38,319 nt of DNA from the NCBI GenBank assembly GCA_945865375.1, contig CAMBEJ010000036.1:1-38319 (forward strand). The letters are read 5' to 3'. The stretch's first letter is position 1. The number at the start of each line of letters is the position of its first letter. Under the pieces are notes generated by a model. The model was given only the letters and a program-made list of their open reading frames with translations. It had not been told where the DNA came from and made no database searches. Origin of the DNA: Akkermansia muciniphila (GTDB lineage: Bacteria; Verrucomicrobiota; Verrucomicrobiia; Limisphaerales; F1-80-MAGS106). The position numbers and the translations under genes are program-made. Below, one piece after another: positions 1 to 9,014 of this stretch.

Positions 1-2507
1 CCACCTGCACGAGGCCCGTGACCCTGGCAGCCAGGAAAGCACGAGCACTGTCATCGAGTCGGGCTTCAAGCGAAGGCAGATCTGTTGGAACCTCAGCCGC
101 ACTCGGTTCACTAGAGCCCGGGGCCGCTATGCGCACCGGCCCTGTTGTCCGCGGAGGGTTCTCCGTCGTGTAGAGCTGGCTTTGAGGAATCGGCTGCTTC
201 GGAATGGTGGGAGTGCTCCACAGCAGCTTGGCTATGGCTTCGCCAGCGCGTTCAAAGTATTCGAGTTTGAGGGCGTATCGCTGCCCTGCTTTCAGAGCGA
301 CTTTCGCGGTGCTCTGCGAGGCGGCCAGGTCCGCCCAGGCGTCGATCGCCAATTGCCGATCCAGCCAAAGGCGCGCGCCGTCGTCGCTGATCAGGTGAAG
401 CGCGTAGAGATCGTCCGCGGGCACTTCCAGCCAGCCTTCCCAGCGCGCACTGAAATGGTCGGCGCCGATGCCCTCCGCAGGCGGATCAATGTCCCAATCG
501 AAATTCACCATCGGGTCGATTCGGCTGACGATCTTGCCCGTCGCGCCGTCAAAATACGCCGCTTGCAGACCATCGCCGGAACCTTCAGTGGTTTGCCTTC
601 GGCGTAGCGGTGGAACCGCGTTGACCCTGACTTGATCGAACACCGCTGTGCCGAGCCGCGAGTTGTCGTGGCTGTTGACCGCCAAGCCAACGTAAATTTC
701 CGACGGCAACGTGATCGATTCGGTGCCGATCCATTCCCAATTCAGACCGTCGGCCGAACTGAAAGCACCGATGCTGTCGCCACGCCGCACAAGCTTGAGC
801 CAAGGGCCTGCCAGTTCGGCCCCGACCGACTCCTGCGCCGTGCTCGCGCCGGTGCGGTGGCGGTGAAGAAAGATCCGTCAATGCTCCGGCGTGCCTGCCA
901 GCATTGCATGCCGCGCATCGGCCTGAAGACTCTCGCGCATCATGATGCCGGCCTTGGCCCACGGGTCCGTGTTTTCCTGGTTGATGAGCCGTGCGACCAG
1001 CTCGCCATCGCCGCGCCAGACTTGATAGACGAACTGCAAACCATCCGCGTTGGCCCAGACGTCGGCGCCGGAACTTTTCAGCGTCCAGGTTCCATCGACC
1101 AATTCCGCCGCTCCTGCCTGCCCAACGCGCCCCACGTCCTGGCTGAGCCAGATGCCATGCCGTCTCGGCTCGGCAACTGGCTCGAAGCCCGCCTCGTACT
1201 TCCGCCTGTTCGACAGCGTGCCGCCGGGCGCGATGGCGTCGGCGGGATCGGACGGACTCAGGCCGTGGCTGGATTCCCAGGCATCGGGAAGACCATCCTG
1301 GTCGTCATCGGTGGCTCTGGAATACAATTGGCTTTGTGGAATGACTTGCTGGGGGATTGAAGGACTGCTCCAAAGGAGCTTCGCCACCGCCCGTCCGCGG
1401 TTCTCGAAATAATCCAGTCGCAACGAATATCGGTGGCCTGCTTTCAGGTTAACCACGGTGGTGGACATGCTCTGCGCGTGCTCGTACCACTCGTCGATGA
1501 GCAGCTCGCCGTTCAGCCAAAGCCGCGCCCGATCGTCGCTGATCACATGAATGGCGCAAGGCTCGGTGAACTGCGCCTCCAACTCGCCTTCCCAGCGCAC
1601 GCTGAAGCCACTCCGGCCAACGCCTTCGGCGGGCGATCCCAGTCCCCAATCGAAGTTCACCGTCGCGTCGATGCGCTCAACCCTGGCGCCGGTTAAGTCC
1701 ATCTCCGGGTAGTAGGCCGCACGCAGACCGTCTCCTTTGCCGGTCTTGCTCCTCGTTTCGGGCGCCAGTTTTGGCCGGCCCACTGCCACTTGCTCGAACA
1801 GCGCGCGAGAGAGGCGTGAGACATCGTGGCTGGTCACGGCGAGCCCCACGTAACATTTCTCCGGGAGACCGAGCATTTCGGTGCCGAGCCATTCCCACGT
1901 GACGCCGTCGTTCGAGTCGTAGGCCTTGACGGCCTGACCTTCCCGCACCAGTTTCAGCCACCGCGGTGACGGAAGCGCCGTCAAAGAATCCGTTGCCTTC
2001 TCGACGCCGGCGGAACCGCGTTGTTGAAAAAAAAACTTGTCCATCCTTGTTGACCATCCGCATTGCCTGATGCGCGTCATCCTTGCTCGCGCCGCCAAGC
2101 TGAAGACGGCGGATGAACACCGGGCCTTTTTCCGGAGTCCCCGCCACCATGGCATGAGGCGCAGTCTCCGTGAGGCTGGCGCGGATCATAAGGCCGGCCT
2201 TGGCCCAAGGATCGGTCTTCTCCACGCTCAAGATACGCGCGGTGATTTCGATGTCCCCTTCCCACGGCTGATAGACGAAATGAAATGCATCGGCCCCTCC
2301 CCAGATGTCGGCCCCGGCGCCTTGGACCGTCTGCACACTCTGGACTTCAGCGGAACTGCCAGGGACCCCGACTCGTCCAATGTCCTGGCGTTGCCAAACG
2401 GAGCCCGAGTCCGTCCTTGAGGGTTGGGCTGTGGATCGAAGCAGAAGGAAGCCACTCCATACAAAGGCGACCACAAAAATTCCAATTGTAATCGTTCTAT
2501 TTTTCAT
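1..2507 (-). pseudogene. Broken secreted protein with two DUF1349 + PA14 units, running off the left edge
   Basis: Reading leftward from an ATG at 2507 (GAGGAG three bases upstream), a hydrophobic signal anchor (residues 7-24) is followed by a DUF1349-like beta-sandwich (motif DPWAKAGLMIRAS), a PA14-like domain (VNFDWG, WEGE, LISDD-type core), a calcium-repeat-like linker (DDDQDGLPDAWE), then a second DUF1349 and a second PA14 unit continuing past base 1. The two units are clearly homologous. Two lesions interrupt the gene. A run of nine T on the coding strand (2027-2035) shifts the frame, and eight T would keep it open. An in-frame TGA (878-880) sits where the first unit has glycine. Beyond the TGA the same frame stays open to base 1 with strong similarity to unit 1. 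The open pieces are about 2030-2507, 881-2030 and 1-877. PA14 and DUF1349 are carbohydrate- or ligand-binding folds in exported proteins; the substrate is unknown. Confidence 0.8.
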
Positions 2508-2677
2508 TGCTCCTCACCATCAGACTCGTCGGTTAACGGAGAATCTATTGTTGACCGTGTGGACGCCGAGTTCGAGCTGGATGGTATTTTCACTGTGTAG
2601 AACCCCTTCGCGAGAAAAGCAAGCAATTCCTTCGCAGTTCTATTCTGCCGGGCCGGCGGTTCTGTGCTTTCTATTCT

Positions 2678-2872
2678 CAGACCTCAGTAGAAGAGGTTGA
2701 AATCGGGATCCCGGCAAGCAACCTCAATTCCTCCATTTTTCGTAATCGTAATCGTAATCCTAATCGACGGGTGTTGCTGATGAAACAGAGGGGTGGATTA
2801 CGATTACGATTGGGAGCGGGGAATTGGAGTTGCTCGAGCATCAGGCTAAACAGGGTCTTTTTACTGAGTTCA
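2678..2872 (-). repeat. TAATCG-armed hairpin element, copy 1 (inverted relative to copy 2)
   Basis: The element begins CAGACCTCAGTA and ends TTACTGAGTTCA, giving terminal inverted repeats around CTCAGTA. Inside, a TAATCG/TAATCC hexamer array (2741-2766) and its complement (2797-2812) can form a stem around a loop of about 30 bases that contains AAACAGAGGGGTGG. Its flanks match the reverse complement of the element at 4700-4907, including the CAACTCCAATTCC-like and CCTCAATTCCTCC-like segments. It carries no gene. The stretch 2508-2677 before it shows nothing recognisable. Confidence 0.85.
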
Positions 2873-2922
2873 GATTCTCTTTGTTCTTGCCTGAACCTTC
2901 AACCAGCGGAATGGTCTGCGCC

Positions 2923-3303
2923 ATGGAAAAGCCTGACCAACTCCGCGAACTGTTCCGCATGCAACGAGCGCTCAACGAACGCATCGGCGTCCATACCGAC
3001 GCCATGTCTCAGGCGGAACAAACAAAATGGGTCCTTAACTACTGCCGCGCCATGTCCCAGGAAATGGCGGAGCTGACCGATAGCGTCCCCTGGAAATGGT
3101 GGGCCAAGTACCAAAAGTTTGACGTCCAAAATGCCCGCGTGGAGGTCGTGGATCTGTTCCATTTTCTTATCAGCACAGCCCAGGTGCTGGGCATGAGCGC
3201 CGACGACGTGTTCAATGCGTATGTGAAGAAAAACGAGGTCAATCTCAAACGACAGGAAGCGGGCTACGTCGAGAAGGACGCGAACGATTCCAAACACATT
3301 TGA
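2923..3303 (+). CDS. All-alpha NTP pyrophosphohydrolase, dimeric dUTPase-like
   Basis: The predicted 126-residue protein belongs to the all-alpha NTP-PPase (dimeric dUTPase/MazG-like) superfamily, whose members hydrolyse dUTP or other nucleoside triphosphates to monophosphate and pyrophosphate with Mg. Visible hallmarks are the ExxE helix (QEMAEL, about residue 45) and the downstream ExxD helix (VEVVDLFHF, about 75), which ligate the metals, plus the aromatic WKWWAKY segment between them. The ATG at 2923 (MEKPDQLREL) is preferred; another lies at 2911. Longer openings to 2824 would read into the repeat element and are not credible. It is followed 28 bases later by hpt, so a nucleotide-metabolism pairing is plausible. 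Exact substrate is uncertain. Confidence 0.8.
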   Translation: MEKPDQLRELFRMQRALNERIGVHTDAMSQAEQTKWVLNYCRAMSQEMAELTDSVPWKWWAKYQKFDVQNARVEVVDLFHFLISTAQVLGMSADDVFNAYVKKNEVNLKRQEAGYVEKDANDSKHI

Positions 3304-3331
3304 AATCCTCCATCCTGACTCCCCTGAAACA

Positions 3332-3919
3332 ATGCGCGGCGCAGTTCCAAAACCAACGCCAGCCCCAATCCCAAAGGCCTGGCGCGCCGAAATTGGCGAG
3401 ATCCTCCTCACCCAAGCGCAGATCCAGTCCCGCGTGCGCCAACTCGGCGTCGCCATCTCCCATGATTTCGCGGGAAGGGAACTCACTCTCGTAGCCCTCC
3501 TGAACGGATCCGTGGTGTTCCTCGCAGACCTGATCCGTCACATACCTCTCCCGTTACGCCTGGATTTCATCGGGATTTCAACCTACAGGTCCGGGACCAC
3601 TCCCGGGAAGCCACAGTTGACAAAACAGCTCCAAATTGAGGTCCATGGCCGCGACGTGCTCCTCATCGACGACATTCTCGACACCGGGAGCACCCTGGAA
3701 AATGCTCTAGCAAGCCTGGAAGGCCTCGGCGCTTCCTCGGTAAGAACCTGCGTTCTCCTCGACAAACCGGCCGGGCGCGAAGGTTCCCTCCGTGCTGATT
3801 ACGTCGGGTTCACCATCCCGGATGCGTTCGTTGTAGGCTATGGCCTCGATTTCGCGGAGCGGTTTCGCAATCTCCCCTTCATCGGCATTCTCAAACCCCC
3901 TCACAAACCCAATACATGA
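3332..3919 (+). CDS. hpt: Hypoxanthine phosphoribosyltransferase
   Basis: This 195-residue protein is a type I phosphoribosyltransferase that salvages hypoxanthine or guanine to IMP or GMP using PRPP. The PRPP-binding loop VLLIDDILDTGSTL lies near residues 110-123, the LLNGSVVFLADL segment near 56-67, and the C-terminal base-binding region VGYGLDFAERFRNLPFIG near 168-185. All are diagnostic of Hpt. The N-terminus is slightly extended and proline-rich, so the true start could lie a few codons inside the ATG used here. The stop codon overlaps the moaD start (ATGA), which indicates translational coupling. Confidence 0.93.
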   Translation: MRGAVPKPTPAPIPKAWRAEIGEILLTQAQIQSRVRQLGVAISHDFAGRELTLVALLNGSVVFLADLIRHIPLPLRLDFIGISTYRSGTTPGKPQLTKQLQIEVHGRDVLLIDDILDTGSTLENALASLEGLGASSVRTCVLLDKPAGREGSLRADYVGFTIPDAFVVGYGLDFAERFRNLPFIGILKPPHKPNT

Positions 3920-4161
3920 CGGTTCAAGTCCAGTTTTTTTCATACTTCAAACAACTTGCGAGCGAGGAACAGCTCAGTTTGGAACTCCCCCAGAAAGCCG
4001 TGATCGGAGATCTTTTGGAATGCATCCGAACACGCTTCCCGAAGTTGGCCGCGATCAATCGCTCAACCCTGGTCGCCGTTGGGATGGAATATGCCGGCCC
4101 AAACCAGATGCTCCAGGAAGGGGATGTGGTGTCCCTCTTTCCACCAGTCCAAGGCGGCTGA
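3916..4161 (+). CDS. moaD: Molybdopterin synthase small subunit MoaD
   Basis: An 81-residue ubiquitin-fold protein ending in the diagnostic Gly-Gly (FPPVQGG). In the family this terminus is adenylylated and converted to a thiocarboxylate that donates sulfur to precursor Z (cPMP). The start overlaps the hpt stop by four bases. The final strand motif GDVVSLFPPV is typical of MoaD. moaE follows after about 118 bases. No other molybdenum cofactor genes (moaA, moaC, moeA/B) are in the window, so the rest of the pathway must be elsewhere. Confidence 0.93.
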   Translation: MTVQVQFFSYFKQLASEEQLSLELPQKAVIGDLLECIRTRFPKLAAINRSTLVAVGMEYAGPNQMLQEGDVVSLFPPVQGG

Positions 4162-4279
4162 TGCACAAGCACGATGAAGATCCCTTGGCTTTCCATGAAC
4201 CGTTCTCAGATTCTTGGCCTCGATTCCCCTCCAATCGTTGGAGGACTTCTCTCCCTATGAACCTCTCCATCAAATCCAA

Positions 4280-4669
4280 ATGACCCGCGAACTCACTCTC
4301 ACTTCAGAGCCTATCGTTGAATCGAGCTGGGTTGCGTCGCGCCACGTTTCACCAAGCTCCGGAGCCTGTGTGTGGTTCCAAGGCTCGGTTAGAGACACCG
4401 AGGAGGGCGCCCCCATCAGGGGCATCCAATACGAGGCCTACGATGCGATGGCTCGGCATCAGTTCCACAAAATTTTCGATCAGATCGAAGGCCGCTGGCC
4501 CATCCACTCGATCCGGCTCATCCACAGAATCGGCGCCGTTTCCGTAGGGCAACCTTCTATCTGGGTTGAAGTCACTTCAGCCCACCGCGCTGAGGCCTTC
4601 GCCGCCTGCCAATTCCTGATCGAGGAGATGAAACAGCGGGTTCCGATCTGGAAACACGCCTTGCCCTGA
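4280..4669 (+). CDS. moaE: Molybdopterin synthase catalytic subunit MoaE
   Basis: The 129-residue protein is the large subunit of molybdopterin synthase, which uses MoaD thiocarboxylate to add the dithiolene to cPMP. Family signatures are FQGSVRD (about residue 35), IQYEAYDAMA (about 50), HRIGAVSVGQPSIWVEV (about 80-95) and the C-terminal lysine-bearing KQRVPIWKHA, where the catalytic and substrate-binding lysines lie. The start is placed at the ATG giving MTRELTL. A longer frame opening at 4214 adds 22 residues with no family similarity. The gap of 118 bases from moaD shows no hairpin or promoter that I trust. Confidence 0.93.
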   Translation: MTRELTLTSEPIVESSWVASRHVSPSSGACVWFQGSVRDTEEGAPIRGIQYEAYDAMARHQFHKIFDQIEGRWPIHSIRLIHRIGAVSVGQPSIWVEVTSAHRAEAFAACQFLIEEMKQRVPIWKHALP

Positions 4670-4699
4670 CAGTTCGCGCTCTTTTTGGCAGCCATCCTA

Positions 4700-4907
4700 T
4701 GAACTCAGTAAAACGACCCTGTTTAGCCTGATGCTCGAGCAACTCCAATTCCTTGCTCCTAATCGTAATCGTAATCGTAATCGTAATCCACCCCTCTGTT
4801 TCAAGGGCAACACCCGAGGATTACGATTACGATTACGATTAGGAAAAACGGAGGAATTGGGGTTGCGCGCCCAGATCGCGATTTCAACCGGTTTTACTGA
4901 GGTCTGA
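4700..4907 (+). repeat. TAATCG-armed hairpin element, copy 2 (most complete)
   Basis: The left end TGAACTCAGTAAAAC and right end GTTTTACTGAGGTCTGA give an 11-bp perfect terminal inverted repeat (CTCAGTAAAAC). A left hexamer array (4758-4788, about five TAATCG units) and a complementary right array (4818-4842) enclose a loop holding CCACCCCTCTGTTTC, matching the loop of copy 1. It carries no gene. No target-site duplication was seen. It lies just downstream of moaE and might also end that transcript. Confidence 0.88.
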
Positions 4908-5027
4908 TCCTTCCAATCAACGAGGCGGAGTGGGTATCCTCGTCAGCCCGTGGGGCCCGGATTTCCAGCCCCACCCAAAGCCCCGAAGATGGCAAAATGA
5001 GAATCGCGGCCTTTTTGACCGCTTTCA

Positions 5028-5056
5028 TTGACCCCCACCGCAACTTTCTCTAGTCT
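5028..5056 (+). promoter_or_regulatory. Probable sigma70-type promoter of the secretion operon
   Basis: TTGACC (5028-5033) and TAGTCT (5051-5056) are separated by exactly 17 bases, about 35 bases upstream of the gspE start codon. The preceding stretch 4908-5027 contains no gene. Confidence 0.45.
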
Positions 5057-5091
5057 GGGTTGTATAACAGGTCAGAAGAAATTTGAATTGA

Positions 5092-6822
5092 ATGGCGTTT
5101 GCATCGATAAAATTATTATTGGAACAGGCTGGCTTGGCCACCCAAGCGGAGTTCGACTCTTTCAGGAAGGCGTGGCGCGCTGCGGTTGAAAACGGCTCCA
5201 CAGACACGCTCCTCACGTTCCTAAGCCGTGAAAAAGGGGTTACGGAGGATCAGCTTCTCCAGAACCTCGCCAGGATTTTGAACTGGCCTTATCTGGACCT
5301 TCCGCGGATGGAGATCAGCAACGAGGCCCGAAAAAAGATTTCCACCAAGGTCGCTTTCCAGTTCAACGCCCTCCCAACCGTGTTCGTGAACGACCGGCTC
5401 CAAGTAGCCGTCGACAACCCGTTCGACACCGCGCTTCTAAACGCCGTCCAATTCGATGCCAGGTGTCCTGTTGAGTTCGCCCTCGCCCCAAGGGTCGAAA
5501 TCGAAAAAGCGCTCAAAAAATACTACGGCGTCGGCGCTGAAACCCTGGATGAAATCGCCCAGGACGAACCCCTCGAACTCCTGGTGGGCGAGGATAAGGA
5601 AATAACGGAGGGCGATCAGGAAGCCAGCGTCATCAAGTTCGTCAACCAAATCATCTGGGAAGCGTTCAAGGATCGCTCGACAGACATCCATTTCGAGCCC
5701 GCGGAAGACGAACTCCGAATCCGGTATCGCGTCGACGGCATCCTCCACCAGGCGCCCATGCCGCCCCAGTTGAAACGCTATCAATCCGCGATCATCTCCC
5801 GCATCAAAGTCATGTCGGGAATGAACATCGCCGAGAAACGCCTGCCCCAGGACGGACGCATCAATGTTCGCATCAAAGGCGAGGAAATCGATATCCGCGT
5901 GTCCACGGTCCCCACCGTCTATGGCGAAAGTGTTTCTTTGCGCCTCCTCACTCGCGGCAAAATCTTTCTCACGCTTGACCGCCTCGGATTCACGCCCCGC
6001 GAAGAAGTGGCTATCCGCGAGATCATCATCAAACCCCATGGCATCGTCCTGGTCACAGGCCCAACGGGGTCCGGCAAATCCACTTCACTCTACGCATTCC
6101 TCAGCACGATCAACTCCGTCAGCAAGCGCATCATCACCATCGAAGAACCCGTCGAATACGAGCTCAAAGGCATAAACCAGATCCCCGTCCGCGCCGACAT
6201 CGGATTGACATTCGCCGTCGGATTGCGGCACATCCTCCGCCAAGACCCGAATGTCATCATGGTCGGCGAAGTCCGAGACCTCGAAACCGCCGAGATCGCC
6301 ATTCGCGCGTCCCTCACCGGCCACCTTGTGTTCAGCACCCTCCACACCAACGATGCCCCAAGCGCATTCACCCGCCTGATCGACATGGGCATCGAACCAT
6401 TCTTGGTCGCGTCCTCAGTCGAAGCCGTCATGGCCCAGCGCCTTGTCCGCACGATCTGCAAACATTGCACAAATGAGCAAAAGGTCGAGCGCGACTACCT
6501 GCTCCGCGTCGGGTTCCCCGAGGAGGATATCGAAACAACCAAGTTCTGGAAAGGGACCGGGTGCGAGCAATGCCGTCAACTCGGCTATCAAGGCCGGACT
6601 GGCATCCACGAGTTGCTCATCGTGACCGAAGCCATCAGGCCCCTCATCATGAGCCGAGCCCCCGCATCCACCATCGCCCAGCGCGCGCTCGAACAAGGCA
6701 TGCGCAGCCTCCGCACCGACGGCTGGGAAAAAGTCAAGAACGGCACGACGACAATCGAGGAGGTGCTCCGTGTCACTCAAACCGAGGAACATCTCAGCTC
6801 CCTTCTGGAGTCCGAACGCTAA
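5092..6822 (+). CDS. Type II secretion / type IV pilus assembly ATPase (GspE/PilB family)
   Basis: A 576-residue cytoplasmic hexameric ATPase powering pseudopilus or pilus assembly. It has an N-terminal MshEN-like domain (about 1-150), then the secretion ATPase core with Walker A GPTGSGKST (about 323-331), Asp box IITIEEPVEYELKGINQ, Walker B NVIMVGEVRD (about 386), His box TGHLVFSTLHTNDA, and a four-cysteine zinc module CKHC...CEQC (about 457-493). All catalytic motifs are intact. It is the first gene of a tight four-gene operon with a PilM/GspL-like protein, a PilO/GspM-like protein and a secretin. Because the partners resemble both T2SS and T4P proteins, I leave the symbol open (gspE or pilB). 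Confidence 0.93.
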   Translation: MAFASIKLLLEQAGLATQAEFDSFRKAWRAAVENGSTDTLLTFLSREKGVTEDQLLQNLARILNWPYLDLPRMEISNEARKKISTKVAFQFNALPTVFVNDRLQVAVDNPFDTALLNAVQFDARCPVEFALAPRVEIEKALKKYYGVGAETLDEIAQDEPLELLVGEDKEITEGDQEASVIKFVNQIIWEAFKDRSTDIHFEPAEDELRIRYRVDGILHQAPMPPQLKRYQSAIISRIKVMSGMNIAEKRLPQDGRINVRIKGEEIDIRVSTVPTVYGESVSLRLLTRGKIFLTLDRLGFTPREEVAIREIIIKPHGIVLVTGPTGSGKSTSLYAFLSTINSVSKRIITIEEPVEYELKGINQIPVRADIGLTFAVGLRHILRQDPNVIMVGEVRDLETAEIAIRASLTGHLVFSTLHTNDAPSAFTRLIDMGIEPFLVASSVEAVMAQRLVRTICKHCTNEQKVERDYLLRVGFPEEDIETTKFWKGTGCEQCRQLGYQGRTGIHELLIVTEAIRPLIMSRAPASTIAQRALEQGMRSLRTDGWEKVKNGTTTIEEVLRVTQTEEHLSSLLESER

Positions 6823-6825
6823 CAC

Positions 6826-8232
6826 GTGAAGAAACGAAACTGGAACATCTGCAACGTTCTCTCGGCCGCTTCCGGATCTCGTGTTCTGTGGAAGTTCAGC
6901 CCGGACTCCCGCAGCACCCGACTCTCTGGTGAACGCCGCCTCCAGGGCTCGGAGAAACTGCCTGCTGACTGGGTCAACAAAGGCCTCCAAACCCTCTTCG
7001 GCCAGTCCAAGATCAACGTCGCCTGGCTGCGCGCTGATCAGGTTTTTCTGCGCACCATCAAAATCCCTGCCGCCGACCTCCTAGAACTCCAGTCCATGGT
7101 CGAGCTGCAGCTCGAAAAGTTGTCCCCGCTTGCGGTCGGCCAACTCGCCTGGACGTTCGAACCTTTTGGCGAGCCGGTGGACGGTCTCCAGACTGTGATC
7201 GTCATCGTCATCGAGCGCCAGCAGATCGACAACCTCCTGACGACCCTGCAAGGCACTGGGTTCCTGACAGACAAGCTCGAAATCCCTTTGCTCCGGCAGG
7301 TCGCCGCCACCCCGTTCCAAGCCGACGGGACATGGGTCTATCTGGGCGTTGATGGCAACCCCGGCCGATGTCTCACAGTCTGGCACTACCAAGGCAGCTT
7401 GCAAGCGGTTCAATTGATGTATCTCGGGGACGGCGACGCACGTCCCCAACGCCTGTTTGAACAACTTGGCCAGTCCCTCTGGGCCGGTGAGGTCGAAGGC
7501 TGGCTCACTAAACCGCCTTCCTGGCACTTGGTGGGCTCGGATTCCTCTATCGCCTTCTGGCAGCCTCAGTTCGCCTCCTGGGCCGGCGTCCCCCCCGAAA
7601 CCCATCCCGCGCTCCAAGAGCAGGAACTCGCCGCCCTCACCGCACGGCACGCTGGCGAAATGCCCGCCGAAATGACCATGGTGCCGCCCGAATTCACCGC
7701 CCGTTACCGCCAGGACCTCATCGACCGCACCTGGATGGGTGCCCTCTTTGCGATCGCTGTCATCTACATGGTGGCGGCGGGTTGTTACATAGGTTTCTTG
7801 GAAGTCTGTCGCTATTCCCTCACCTCCGCGGAAAAAAGCGTGGCGGCCCGTGAGGACGGCGAACGCGAATACCAAAGATACCTAGCCAAAGAAGACTCGT
7901 TCCAACGACAAGCCAATCTTCAAAAGGCCGGCATCCGTGCGTTCCGTGCCGCAGCCGAAAAACTTCCCGCCGACCTGACCCTCACAAAACTCAATCTTCA
8001 AAATGGGAAATTTCTGACCGTTTTCGGCACCGGCCCGGCCGATCAGCAGCGAGCTGTCACCGAGTACGCCGATGCCATGGCATCGGCGACCGACGAAACC
8101 GTCACCAACAAGCTCTTCGCCGTAATTCAACCGCCGAACTCTCAAACCCGGTCTATGGGCGGACAAATGACCGTGACGTGGAACTTTGTTTGCGAACTCA
8201 ACACAGGCCCCGATAGGGAGGAAAAACGATGA
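6826..8232 (+). CDS. PilM/GspL-like actin-fold protein with PilN-like membrane part
   Basis: The 468-residue product starts at a GTG three bases after the ATPase stop. The N-terminal half (about 1-290) looks like the PilM/GspL cytoplasmic actin-like domain (repeated LExxLxPL-like helix at LQLEKLSPL and later VYLGVDG). One membrane segment (about 305-328, MGALFAIAVIYMVAAGCYIG) leads to a coiled coil and a periplasmic PilN-like ferredoxin fold. This matches the GspL layout, cytoplasmic domain then TM then periplasmic domain, in a single protein. It would anchor the ATPase to the inner-membrane platform. Assignment rests on layout and context more than on strong motifs. Confidence 0.7.
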   Translation: MKKRNWNICNVLSAASGSRVLWKFSPDSRSTRLSGERRLQGSEKLPADWVNKGLQTLFGQSKINVAWLRADQVFLRTIKIPAADLLELQSMVELQLEKLSPLAVGQLAWTFEPFGEPVDGLQTVIVIVIERQQIDNLLTTLQGTGFLTDKLEIPLLRQVAATPFQADGTWVYLGVDGNPGRCLTVWHYQGSLQAVQLMYLGDGDARPQRLFEQLGQSLWAGEVEGWLTKPPSWHLVGSDSSIAFWQPQFASWAGVPPETHPALQEQELAALTARHAGEMPAEMTMVPPEFTARYRQDLIDRTWMGALFAIAVIYMVAAGCYIGFLEVCRYSLTSAEKSVAAREDGEREYQRYLAKEDSFQRQANLQKAGIRAFRAAAEKLPADLTLTKLNLQNGKFLTVFGTGPADQQRAVTEYADAMASATDETVTNKLFAVIQPPNSQTRSMGGQMTVTWNFVCELNTGPDREEKR

Positions 8233-9014
8233 CGAATTTGCTCGATCGCCTCGGCCTGAAACCTCACGAAAAGCGCGTTGTGGTCGTGGTCTCAGCAGTG
8301 GTCTTCCTGGTGCTCAACTACCTTTTCGTGTGGCCGCGGTTGGGGGATTATCGAACTCTCCTGGCCAGGACCGAGGAAGCAGAGGACAAACGCGAGCTCT
8401 TTGACTTGAACGCGGATAAACTCACCAACTTGACCAATCGCGTGCAACAATTGGAGAGAGGCGGTGCCGGAAGCCTGAAGCACGATCAGGGCAGCCAGTT
8501 CTTGAGCGCCATCCAAACTGAAGCCAGCAAAGCCATGCTCAACATCATGCAAACCCGGAATCTTCCGCCACTCAGCGGTCATTACAGCACCAACGATTTT
8601 GTGGAAGACCGAGTCATCATGATCAACTTCAACGCCGCCGACTCCAATCTAGTGGACTTTTTATATGCGTTTTCGCTGCCAAAATCCAGCCTCCGGGTTC
8701 AATCCTTCGATATCGGCCCCGAGGCACCGGCCCAGCAACGTCTCTCTGGAAGCTTGACGTTGGTCGGCAGCATTGATCGTCCGCCGGCCACCAAATCGGC
8801 CGCATCCAAATCCAAGCCCAAAGACAACAAGAGCGGCACCCCGGCTCAGAAAACAGAGGCTGCGGGCACAAAGTCCAACCCAGGCAAGCCAGCAGGGCCA
8901 ACGACCTCCGACAAAAACGCCAGCAAGAAGCCGGCAATATTGAAGCCTGGTGGCCCGACGCCTCCAGTCAAGCCCGCCCTGGCCAAGACCAATTCGATTT
9001 CCAATAAAAAGTGA
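8229..9014 (+). CDS. PilO/GspM-like inner-membrane assembly protein
   Basis: The start codon overlaps the previous stop (ATGA). The 261-residue protein has a short cytoplasmic N-terminus, one TM helix (about 17-36), a coiled coil (about 40-80) and a small periplasmic domain ending near residue 185. A low-complexity Lys/Pro/Ser/Thr tail of about 75 residues follows. The layout and position between the GspL-like gene and the secretin fit GspM/PilO, which links the platform to the secretin. The long basic tail is unusual for the family and may bind peptidoglycan or the Pro-rich N-terminus of the neighbouring secretin (inference). Confidence 0.68.
   Translation: MTNLLDRLGLKPHEKRVVVVVSAVVFLVLNYLFVWPRLGDYRTLLARTEEAEDKRELFDLNADKLTNLTNRVQQLERGGAGSLKHDQGSQFLSAIQTEASKAMLNIMQTRNLPPLSGHYSTNDFVEDRVIMINFNAADSNLVDFLYAFSLPKSSLRVQSFDIGPEAPAQQRLSGSLTLVGSIDRPPATKSAASKSKPKDNKSGTPAQKTEAAGTKSNPGKPAGPTTSDKNASKKPAILKPGGPTPPVKPALAKTNSISNKK

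Noticed and set aside
878..880. UGA read as glycine (alternative genetic code)
   Set aside because: Other intact genes, such as recR, hpt and the PIN antitoxin, end at TGA with coupled starts; one UGA at a Gly position in a second-lesion gene is best read as mutation.
2741..2812. CRISPR array from the TAATCG repeats
   Set aside because: The units are six bases with no spacers, and the array is mirrored in inverted orientation.
7081..7875. 264-codon frame antisense to the PilM-like gene
   Set aside because: No domain or start signal; the plus-strand gene fits the operon overlaps.
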